A stretch of DNA of 5,680 bases, taken from NCBI GenBank assembly GCA_027311205.1, contig DAICZI010000138.1, positions 1-5,680 of the forward strand, written 5' to 3'. Position numbers and translations under genes: made by a program. This stretch comes from Beijerinckiaceae bacterium. GTDB lineage: Bacteria > Pseudomonadota > Alphaproteobacteria > Rhizobiales > Beijerinckiaceae. This document shows, piece after piece, positions 1 through 5,680 of this stretch; position 1 is the first letter of the stretch; the number at the start of each line of letters is the position of its first letter. The notes beneath the pieces were generated by a model. It did no database searches. It saw nothing but the letters and a program-made list of their open reading frames with translations, and had not been told where the DNA came from.

Positions 1-1806
1 GCCAATGAACCAGGCATCGCGGGAGTCCTGGCTGGTGCCGGTGTTTCCCGCCACCTGCCAGCCTGGCACTCGCGCGCGGGTAGCGGTGCCGCTCTGCACC
101 ACCCGCATCATCATGTCATTCATCATCGCCACATGCTCGGGGCTGATGACACGGCCCAGGCTCCAGCTTTTGAAACGGTACAGCACCCGGCCATTGGTGG
201 TGTGCACATCGCGGATAATATGCGGCAGCACCGCAATGCCGCCATTGGCGAACGGAACATAGGCCGACACCATTTCAAAGGGCGAAACCTCCGAGGTGCC
301 CAGCGCAATCGAGGCATTGGGTTGCAGTTGCGACAGGATGCCAAGCCGATGCGCCGTATTAATGACATTGCGCGGGCCATATTCAAGGCCAAGGCGCACC
401 GCGACGGTGTTGATCGAATGCGCCAGCGCATGACGCAGTGTCACCGGCCCCTCATAATGGCGTTCATAGTCCTCTGGTTTCCAGCCGCGCACGTTGATGG
501 GGGCGTCATCGCGGATCGAATCGGGGGTAAGGCCCCCTTCGAGGGCGGTGAGATAGACGAAGGGCTTGAACGACGAACCGGGCTGGCGCTTGGCCGCGAT
601 CGCCCGGTTGAACTGGCTTTGCTGATAGGAACGGCCACCCACCAAGGACAGGACGTCGCCCTGCATGTCCATCGCGACCATGGCACCCTGGCTGACGTGG
701 TCTTTGGTGCCGAATTTGTTGAGTTCGTCAGTCAGCGCTGTATCTGCCACGCGCTGCAAGGCTGGATTGATGGTGGTGTCGACGACAATGTCATGGTCAA
801 TCGCGCCGAGCTGGTCGCTCAGCGCATCCATCACGTAATCGGCGACGTAATTGACCTGCCCGCCATTCGTATCCTTGATGGCATGGGCGGGATTGGCGAG
901 CGCGACCTGGGCTTGCGCCTCGCTGATCTTGCCTTGCGCCGCCATGGCGGTAATCACCAGATTTGCGCGGTTTTCGGCAGCGGTGGGGTTGTGATTGGGG
1001 GCCAGGCGGGTTGGTGCCTTCATCAGGCCGGCCAGCATCGCCGCTTCAGGCAGGGTCACATGGCGCGCATCGACCCCAAAATACTTGTGGGCAGCCGCCT
1101 CGACGCCATAGGCACCCGAGCCAAAATACATGCGGTTGAGATAAAGCTCGAGGATCTGATCCTTGCTGTATTTGTGCTCAAGCCAGAGCGCCAGGATCAT
1201 TTCCTGAATCTTCCGCGACAGGGTGCGCTCCTGCGTCAAAAACAGGTTTTTGGCGAGTTGCTGCGTCAGGGTCGAGCCACCCTGCAAGCCGCCATGGCCG
1301 GAAAGATCATGAAAAAGCGCGCGCGCAATGCCGATCGGATCAATGCCAAAATCGGAATAAAACCTTCTGTCTTCAATGGCGACAAAGGCTGCAGGCAGAT
1401 ACGGCGGCAATTGGCTGATCCGCACCGCCGCCCCGCCTGAATCACCGCGATTGGCGAGCAGCGTGCCATCCGACCCAAGAATGGCGATGTTGGGCGGGCG
1501 CTTGGGCACGGCGAGTTGATCAATCGGCGGCAGGCGCGAACCGTAATAAAACAGGATGCCGCCAAACCCGATGGCACCCCAGATGCCCAAGACGAAAACC
1601 CAATAGGTCAGCCTGCGGAGCAACGAACGTCTGGGCCGCCGACGGCTGCTGCCGCCCCTAGCGGCCTTGACGGTGCGCGTCTTGCCTTTCGTCGGAATCG
1701 CCCGGTCATCGCGGGTGGCGCGAAGCGCACCATCGCCACTGTCGCGCCCGTCACCTCCAAGTGACGGCTCGATTCTCGAACCCGATCTATTGCCCTTGCG
1801 TGCCAT
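1..1806 (-). CDS. Class A penicillin-binding protein (PBP1A-type GT51 glycosyltransferase / transpeptidase), C-terminus cut by window edge
   Basis: This inner-membrane enzyme polymerises lipid II into glycan strands and cross-links stem peptides in the periplasm. The minus-strand frame is open for 602 codons from the ATG at 1806 to the window edge. Seen in order: a basic, Arg/Gly/Ser-rich cytoplasmic tail (residues 1-65); one membrane segment (about 66-88); a GT51 domain with EDRRFYSDFGID (catalytic Glu145), GGSTLTQQLAKN (176-187), RKIQE (Glu202) and ELYLNRMYFGSGAYG; then a transpeptidase domain with RQPGSSFKPF (Ser411, Lys414) and HSINT (Ser464, Asn466). The third motif reads AGNTGTSQD, so the usual KTG lysine is Asn588. 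Asp152 replaces the usual His of the first GT51 motif. Only about 135 residues separate the GT domain from SxxK, leaving no room for the large inserted OB domain of E. coli PBP1A. An N-terminal GGAGA ribosome site supports the start. Family assignment is firm; the exact paralogue (mrcA-like or other) is not. The gene diverges from dnaN. Confidence 0.95.
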   Translation of the reverse strand, partial: MARKGNRSGSRIEPSLGGDGRDSGDGALRATRDDRAIPTKGKTRTVKAARGGSSRRRPRRSLLRRLTYWVFVLGIWGAIGFGGILFYYGSRLPPIDQLAVPKRPPNIAILGSDGTLLANRGDSGGAAVRISQLPPYLPAAFVAIEDRRFYSDFGIDPIGIARALFHDLSGHGGLQGGSTLTQQLAKNLFLTQERTLSRKIQEMILALWLEHKYSKDQILELYLNRMYFGSGAYGVEAAAHKYFGVDARHVTLPEAAMLAGLMKAPTRLAPNHNPTAAENRANLVITAMAAQGKISEAQAQVALANPAHAIKDTNGGQVNYVADYVMDALSDQLGAIDHDIVVDTTINPALQRVADTALTDELNKFGTKDHVSQGAMVAMDMQGDVLSLVGGRSYQQSQFNRAIAAKRQPGSSFKPFVYLTALEGGLTPDSIRDDAPINVRGWKPEDYERHYEGPVTLRHALAHSINTVAVRLGLEYGPRNVINTAHRLGILSQLQPNASIALGTSEVSPFEMVSAYVPFANGGIAVLPHIIRDVHTTNGRVLYRFKSWSLGRVISPEHVAMMNDMMMRVVQSGTATRARVPGWQVAGNTGTSQDSRDAWFIG

Positions 1807-1810
1807 CTTG

Positions 1811-1815
1811 TCTCC
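1811..1815 (-). promoter_or_regulatory. Ribosome binding site of the penicillin-binding protein gene
   Basis: Read on the minus strand, GGAGA lies four bases before the ATG at 1806 (GGAGACAAGATG). An in-frame stop (TAA at 1842-1840) a short way upstream limits any longer start, and no ATG lies between, so this site and stop together fix the start codon. Confidence 0.6.
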
Positions 1816-1983
1816 ACGCGCCTTTCGACGCGATGCGGTTTAGCCTCATCAAAGACGCTTCGCCAGCGGCAAAATCTCGCGCTGCTCCCGCATCAGACGC
1901 GAAAGAGGTGAATCAAAGCATCACGCTGCTTGAAAATCGCGGCTCATCCGTCCAATGTCGCGCACCAATTATTCCAGGCTCAC

Positions 1984-2013
1984 ATTATACAGGATACCTG
2001 CCATGAAAGTCAC
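1984..2013 (-). promoter_or_regulatory. Candidate sigma70-type promoter for the PBP gene
   Basis: On the minus strand the sequence reads GTGACT (2013-2008), 18 bases, then a perfect TATAAT (1989-1984). The -35 matches TTGACA at four of six positions. Transcription would begin near 1977 and give a leader of about 170 bases before the PBP ATG. The -35 lies within the first codons of dnaN, and the dnaN ribosome site and start codon lie in the spacer. This is pattern evidence only; the -10 is strong and the -35 moderate. Confidence 0.4.
1991..1994 (+). promoter_or_regulatory. Ribosome binding site deciding the dnaN start
   Basis: AGGA sits eight bases before the ATG at 2003. The in-frame ATG at 1955 would add 16 residues (MSRTNYSRLTLYRIPA) with no family resemblance. 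With this AGGA, the start at MKVTLERA is favoured, as in relatives. Confidence 0.65.
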
Positions 2014-3121
2014 GCTCGAACGCGCTGCGCTCCTCCGCTCGCTCGGCCATGTCCATCGCGTTGTCGAGCGACGCAACACCATTCCCATTCTGTCGAATGT
2101 GCTTTTGAAGGCGATCGACGGCGAAGTGCGGCTGCGCGCGACTGATCTTGATCTGGAAATGACCGAATCTCTCAAAGCTGACGTGGCCCAGCCTGGCGGC
2201 GTCACTGTCCCAGCCCACACGTTCTACGAGATTGTCCGCAAATTGCCGGAGGGCGCGCAGATTTTGCTGGATGCGACGGGGGAGACAGGGCAACTGACGC
2301 TGCGTGCCGGACGCTCGCGCTTCAATTTGCAGACTCTGCCCGAGAGCGATTTTCCTGATCTCAATGCCGGGACCATGACGCATGATTTTGCGCTGAGTGC
2401 CAAAGACCTCAAAACCCTGTTCGAGCAATCGCAGTTTGCCATCTCGAAGGAAGAGACCCGCTATTATCTCAACGGCATTTACATGCACACGCTGGAGAGC
2501 GATGGCACCACCCGCCTGCGCGCGGTGGCGACCGATGGTCACCGACTCGCCCGCATTGAAATGCCCGCCCCCAAGGGTTCGGAAGGCATGCCCGGCATCA
2601 TCATTCCGCGCAAGGCGGTCAGCGAGGTGCTGAAACTGTCTGAAGATGGTGAAGCGCAGGTCATGGTTGAGATCGGCACCGGCAAGGCGCGCTTCACCTT
2701 CGGCGAAGTTGTGCTGACCACCAAACTGATCGACGGCACCTTCCCCGATTATGCCCGCGTCATCCCGGCCAGCAACTCCAGGCGTCTGACCGTCGAACGC
2801 CAGCCGTTTGCCGCGGCGGTGGACCGGGTCTCGACCATTTCCTCCGAGCGCGGTCGCGGCGTGAAAATTGCCATCGGTGACAATAAACTGACGCTGTCGG
2901 TAAATAATCCTGATAGCGGCTCGGCCTCCGAAGAGCTTGAGGTCGATTATGATTCCACGCCCCTCGAGATTGGCTTCAACTCGGCCTATCTCATGGACAT
3001 CATCACGCAGATGCAGGGGGATACGACCCTGTTCAAGCTCAATGACACCGGATCAGCCGCGGTCATTCTCGATCGTGATGGCGCGGCAGCGCTTTACGTG
3101 CTGATGCCGATGCGGGTGTAG
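2003..3121 (+). CDS. dnaN: DNA polymerase III beta subunit (sliding clamp)
   Basis: The product forms the ring-shaped homodimer that encircles DNA and tethers polymerase III, and it also serves as a docking site for other replication and repair proteins. The 372-residue protein has the usual length for the family and should contain three clamp folds (roughly residues 1-125, 126-248 and 249-372). Recognisable stretches are MKVTLERAALLRSLGHVHR and RRNTIPILSNVLLKA at the N-terminus, KEETRYYLNGIYMH in the middle, ATDGHRLAR, LIDGTFPDYARVIP, and the family-typical C-terminal MPMRV, which contributes to the partner-binding pocket. The ATG at 2003 is chosen over the in-frame ATG at 1955 because the protein then begins exactly at the family N-terminus and has an AGGA eight bases upstream. 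recF follows after 25 bases with no terminator between, so the two are probably one transcript. No frame break or missing domain is seen. Confidence 0.98.
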   Translation: MKVTLERAALLRSLGHVHRVVERRNTIPILSNVLLKAIDGEVRLRATDLDLEMTESLKADVAQPGGVTVPAHTFYEIVRKLPEGAQILLDATGETGQLTLRAGRSRFNLQTLPESDFPDLNAGTMTHDFALSAKDLKTLFEQSQFAISKEETRYYLNGIYMHTLESDGTTRLRAVATDGHRLARIEMPAPKGSEGMPGIIIPRKAVSEVLKLSEDGEAQVMVEIGTGKARFTFGEVVLTTKLIDGTFPDYARVIPASNSRRLTVERQPFAAAVDRVSTISSERGRGVKIAIGDNKLTLSVNNPDSGSASEELEVDYDSTPLEIGFNSAYLMDIITQMQGDTTLFKLNDTGSAAVILDRDGAAALYVLMPMRV

Positions 3122-3146
3122 CGGAGCGTGGCGGGGTGCCAGGAAA

Positions 3147-4274
3147 ATGCTGCACGCCCCGCAAGTGCGTCGCCTGTCGCTGAAGGATTACCGCTCGTTC
3201 GCGACGCTCGATCTTGATATTGTCGGCCGTATGGTGGCGCTCTGCGGCCCCAATGGCGCTGGCAAGACCAATATTCTGGAAGCGCTGTCACTGCTCTCGC
3301 CCGGGCGCGGGTTGCGCCGGGCCGCGCTGGGCGACTGCGCCCGCATCGGCGGCGGTGGCGGCTTTGCGGTCAGCGTCCTGATCGGCGATGAGGAAGCCAG
3401 CCTGCAACTCGGCACCGGGCTTCTTCCCGGCGAGGTCGGGCGCAAGGCGCGCATCAACCGCGAACCGGTGGGCTCGGCGAGCGCCTTTGCCGAACATGTC
3501 CGCGTCTTATGGCTGACGCCCGCGATGGACGGCCTGTTCAACGGCACGCCCGGCGAGCGGCGGCGTTTCCTCGACCGTCTGGTGCTGGCGCTGGATTCCG
3601 GCCACGGCGCGCGCGTCACCGCACTGGAGCGGGCTTTGAGCAGTCGCAATCGCCTGCTCGAAGCGCCCTGCCCTGATCGGGCATGGCTTGATGCCTGCGA
3701 GCGCGAGCTTGGCGAGGTCGCCGTTGCGGTTGCCGCGGCGCGCCGCCAGGCGGTGAGCAAGCTCAACGGCCTGATTGCCAGCCATCGCGATGAGGCGTCG
3801 GCTTTTCCGTGGGCCGAACTGGCGCTGCAAGGCGAGCTTGAAGCCGCGCTTGAGACATTGCCAGCGCTGGAGGTCGAAGATCGTTATTCCGAAATCCTGC
3901 GCCTCAGCCGCGCCCGCGACGCCGCCGCAGGGCGCACATTGCGCGGGCCCCACGCCAGCGATCTGGCGGTGCGCCACGGCCCCAAGCAAATCGAGGCCGG
4001 TCGCGCCTCGACCGGCGAGCAGAAGGCGCTGTTGACCGGCCTGGTCATCGCCCATGCCCGGCTGGTGGCGGAAATGAGCGGCATCGCGCCGCTGCTGCTG
4101 CTTGACGAGATCGCCGCGCATTTTGATCCGCTGCGGCGGCGCGCGCTGTTTGATGAACTGGCAAGCCTCGGCGGGCAGGTCTGGATGAGCGGCGCTGACC
4201 CGCAGCACTTTGCCGATCTCCCCGAACATGCTATGGTTTTTCAGGTTGAAGCTGGGACTGTCAGACAGCGTTGA
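3147..4274 (+). CDS. recF: DNA replication and repair protein RecF
   Basis: RecF is a cytoplasmic SMC-like ATPase that binds gapped DNA and, with RecO and RecR, helps place RecA at stalled forks. The 375-residue product is of normal family length. It shows the N-terminal LKDYRSFATLDLD strand, Walker A GPNGAGKTN (34-42; Lys40, Thr41), the family segment VLWLTPAMDGLFNGTPGERRRFLDR, RGPHASDLAV in the C-terminal half, the ABC-type signature STGEQKALL (from Ser288), and Walker B LLLLDEIAAHFD (Asp320, Glu321). The start ATG has AGGA only two bases ahead, closer than normal; a GGGG at about 3133-3136 is an alternative ribosome site at a better distance. The next in-frame ATG (residue 29) would remove the first strand, so 3147 is kept, though a GTG at codon 7 cannot be excluded. 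Lies directly downstream of dnaN, the classical position. Confidence 0.97.
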   Translation: MLHAPQVRRLSLKDYRSFATLDLDIVGRMVALCGPNGAGKTNILEALSLLSPGRGLRRAALGDCARIGGGGGFAVSVLIGDEEASLQLGTGLLPGEVGRKARINREPVGSASAFAEHVRVLWLTPAMDGLFNGTPGERRRFLDRLVLALDSGHGARVTALERALSSRNRLLEAPCPDRAWLDACERELGEVAVAVAAARRQAVSKLNGLIASHRDEASAFPWAELALQGELEAALETLPALEVEDRYSEILRLSRARDAAAGRTLRGPHASDLAVRHGPKQIEAGRASTGEQKALLTGLVIAHARLVAEMSGIAPLLLLDEIAAHFDPLRRRALFDELASLGGQVWMSGADPQHFADLPEHAMVFQVEAGTVRQR

Positions 4275-4441
4275 GCGAGGCCGCGTCGAGCATGTCGAAA
4301 ACCGCTTTCCTTGGGACGGAGACGCTGCAAACGAGCGCATTTCCGGAGTAAAATACGCCTCACGAATCAGTCACCCGCAACGCGTTGGCCTACGATGGCC
4401 CGCAGGCGAAAGCCTTTTTGAAATGCGAAAGTCTTTTTGAG
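4275..4441 (+). other. recF-gyrB intergenic leader with candidate gyrB promoter
   Basis: This 167-base gap has no complete gene that I can support. The best promoter-like element is TAAAAT at 4349-4354 (five of six to TATAAT), but at 17-18 bases upstream there is only a weak -35 (TGCAAA or CTGCAA around 4325-4331). A transcript from it would have a leader of about 80 bases before gyrB. No hairpin followed by a T-run is seen after recF, so read-through from dnaN-recF into gyrB also remains possible. Confidence 0.3.
4378..4387. repeat. 10-base perfect palindrome in the gyrB leader
   Basis: CAACGCGTTG reads the same on both strands and lies about 55 bases before the gyrB start, downstream of the candidate TAAAAT element. 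It could be a small operator half-site pair or chance; the arms do not extend further. The role is unknown. Confidence 0.35.
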
Positions 4442-4443
4442 AT
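4406..4443 (+). repeat. 19-base tandem direct repeat ending on the gyrB start codon
   Basis: Two adjacent copies, 4406-4424 (GCGAAAGCCTTTTTGAAAT) and 4425-4443 (GCGAAAGTCTTTTTGAGAT), match at 17 of 19 positions. Each is followed by G, so each copy ends in an ATG: one at 4423 and the true gyrB start at 4442. The 19-base period puts the two ATGs in different frames. The first opens a five-codon frame (MRKSF) that stops at 4438-4440, one base before the gyrB ATG. The arrangement suggests a recent small duplication. Confidence 0.75.
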
Positions 4444-5680
4444 GAATGAACACACAAGTGCTGCTGGCGCGATTCCGGTTGGGCCCGAATCCGATTACGA
4501 CGCCAGTTCCATCAAGGTGCTGCGCGGCCTTGACGCCGTGCGCAAACGCCCCGGAATGTATATTGGCGATACGGACGATGGCTCAGGCCTGCACCACATG
4601 GTCTATGAGGTGGTGGACAACGCCATTGACGAGGCGCTGGCGGGACATGCCTCCCTCGTCACCGTCACGCTGGATGCCGAGGGCTCGGTGACCGTGACCG
4701 ACAATGGCCGTGGCATCCCGACCGACATCCACCACGAGGAAGGTGTTTCGGCTGCCGAAGTGATCATGACGCAGCTTCATGCCGGCGGCAAGTTCGACCA
4801 GAATTCCTACAAGGTCTCGGGTGGCCTGCATGGCGTCGGCGTCTCCGTCGTCAACGCGCTCTCGACCCGGCTGGAACTGCGCATCTGGCGCGATGGCAAG
4901 GCGCATCTGGTGGAATTTGCCCATGGCGATGTGGTCGCGCCGCTGATCATCACCGGCGATGCGCCGATGGAGAACGGCAAGGCCAAACGCGGCACCGAGG
5001 TGAGGTTCTGGCCCTCGCCGGCCACCTTCACCATGATCGACTTCGATTATGCGACCATCGAGCACCGGCTGCGCGAACTTGCCTTCCTCAATTCCGGCGT
5101 CCGCATTGTGCTGACCGACCGGCGCCACGCTGAGGAGCGGCGCGAGGAACTGTTTTATGAGGGCGGCCTTGAAGCCTTCACCCGTTATCTCGACCGCGCC
5201 AAGACCGCGCTGCTCTCCAAACCGATTTTGGTGGCAGGCGAGCGCGACGGCATCAATGTCGAGGTCGCGCTGTGGTGGAATGACAGCTATCATGAAAATG
5301 TGCTGGTCTTTACCAACAACATCCCGCAGCGCGATGGCGGCACGCATCTGGCTGGGTTTCGCGCCGCACTGACCCGGCAGATGACCGGCTATGCCGAGCG
5401 CTCCGGCCTCACCAAGCGCGAGAAGGTCGATCTCACCGGTGATGATTGCCGCGAGGGCCTGACGGCGATTATCTCGGTCAAAGTGCCCGATCCGAAATTT
5501 TCCTCGCAGACCAAAGACAAGCTGGTGTCGTCTGAAGTGCGCCCGGCAGTGGAAAACATTGTCAATGACCGGCTTGGCATCTGGCTGGAAGAACATCCGG
5601 GCGAAGCCAGGATCGTGGTCGGCAAGGTCGTGGAAGCGGCCGCAGCGCGCGAGGCCGCCCGCAAGGCACGCGAACTCACC
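4442..5680 (+). CDS. gyrB: DNA gyrase subunit B, N-terminal half (continues past window)
   Basis: GyrB is the ATPase and TOPRIM-bearing subunit of the A2B2 gyrase that introduces negative supercoils. The visible 413 residues cover the GHKL ATPase domain and the transducer domain; the TOPRIM part lies beyond the edge. Seen: KRPGMYIGD; the N-box [11 protein letters not shown] with Glu56 (general base) and Asn60 (Mg2+); TDNGRGIP with Asp87; the ATP lid [21 protein letters not shown]; Arg150, matching the E. coli Arg136 contacted by coumarins, so no classic coumarin-resistance change; [17 protein letters not shown]; and the [11 protein letters not shown] loop with Gln356 and Lys358 reaching the ATP. 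The ATG at 4442 starts MNEHTSAAG, a short tail before the conserved [13 protein letters not shown]. The nearby ATG at 4446 is in another frame. Upstream Shine-Dalgarno matching is weak (only GAG right at the start), so initiation may depend on other features. The [13 protein letters not shown] wording and the recF neighbour favour GyrB over ParE. Confidence 0.97.
   Translation, partial: MNEHTSAAGAIPVGPESDYDASSIKVLRGLDAVRKRPGMYIGDTDDGSGLHHMVYEVVDNAIDEALAGHASLVTVTLDAEGSVTVTDNGRGIPTDIHHEEGVSAAEVIMTQLHAGGKFDQNSYKVSGGLHGVGVSVVNALSTRLELRIWRDGKAHLVEFAHGDVVAPLIITGDAPMENGKAKRGTEVRFWPSPATFTMIDFDYATIEHRLRELAFLNSGVRIVLTDRRHAEERREELFYEGGLEAFTRYLDRAKTALLSKPILVAGERDGINVEVALWWNDSYHENVLVFTNNIPQRDGGTHLAGFRAALTRQMTGYAERSGLTKREKVDLTGDDCREGLTAIISVKVPDPKFSSQTKDKLVSSEVRPAVENIVNDRLGIWLEEHPGEARIVVGKVVEAAAAREAARKARELT

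Larger units (their letters stand above)
1807..2002. other. Divergent intergenic region between the PBP gene and dnaN
   Basis: The 196 bases hold the leaders of two divergent genes. I see no tRNA, no terminator with a T-run, and no convincing TTATCCACA-type DnaA box. There is a spaced inverted repeat, GATGCGG at 1832-1838 with CCGCATC at 1888-1894, enclosing a smaller pair CAGCG 1864-1868 / CGCTG 1880-1884. This could fold weakly in the PBP leader RNA. For dnaN, the only -35-like hexamer I find is TTGAAA at 1930-1935, with a poor -10 (CAATGT, 1953-1958) at 17 bases, so the dnaN promoter is not resolved. Confidence 0.5.

Noticed and set aside
133..1440. A 435-codon plus-strand open frame opposite the PBP gene
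   Set aside because: It lies wholly antisense to a gene with clear GT51 and transpeptidase motifs, and its translation resembles no known family and has the biased look of an antisense frame in GC-rich DNA.
1955..2002. A 16-residue N-terminal extension of DnaN from the ATG at 1955
   Set aside because: The family N-terminus begins at MKVTLERA (2003), which has its own AGGA at a proper distance; the extension has no recognisable content.
1807..2002. A replication origin next to dnaN
   Set aside because: No cluster of DnaA-box-like 9-mers or AT-rich unwinding region is visible in this short gap.
3507..4340. A 277-codon minus-strand open frame over recF
   Set aside because: Antisense to RecF, whose signature and Walker B motifs are intact; no family features of its own.
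4210..4440. A 76-codon plus-strand frame running from the recF end to gyrB
   Set aside because: Its first part overlaps recF in another frame and the rest has no recognisable protein features; only its last five codons (MRKSF) matter, as part of the gyrB leader finding.
4583..5596. A 337-codon minus-strand open frame inside gyrB
   Set aside because: Antisense shadow of the strongly conserved GyrB ATPase and transducer domains.

Overview
The window looks like a chromosomal segment of an alphaproteobacterium, most likely a member of the Hyphomicrobiales (Rhizobiales). The reasons are the GC-rich codon use, the dnaN-recF-gyrB gene order, and the wording of the three proteins, such as the DnaN N-terminus MKVTLERAALLRSLGHVHR and the GyrB stretch [19 protein letters not shown]. 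The genus cannot be fixed from the sequence alone.

Layout. From 1806 leftwards and off the window edge runs a minus-strand gene for a bifunctional class A penicillin-binding protein (GT51 glycosyltransferase plus transpeptidase). Its last coding part is missing. A 196-base divergent intergenic region (1807-2002) separates it from a plus-strand replication and repair cluster: dnaN (2003-3121, sliding clamp), recF (3147-4274, gap-repair ATPase) and gyrB (4442 to beyond 5680, gyrase B, 413 residues visible). dnaN and recF are 25 bases apart and probably cotranscribed. recF and gyrB are separated by 167 bases, which hold a candidate promoter, a short palindrome and a 19-base tandem repeat abutting the gyrB start codon.

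How the genes work together. DnaN clamps DNA polymerase III to DNA, RecF acts at stalled forks and gaps to load RecA (with RecO/RecR), and GyrB supplies the ATPase of the gyrase that relieves supercoiling ahead of forks. The classical dnaA gene expected upstream of dnaN is absent. A divergent cell-wall synthase gene occupies that position.

Most of the window is ordinary housekeeping DNA and I see no new multi-gene system. The points worth a second look are small: an Asn where the transpeptidase KTG lysine should be, an Asp in place of the usual His in the first GT51 motif, a good minus-strand promoter-like sequence lying over the dnaN start, and the tandem repeat with a five-codon mini-ORF just before gyrB.
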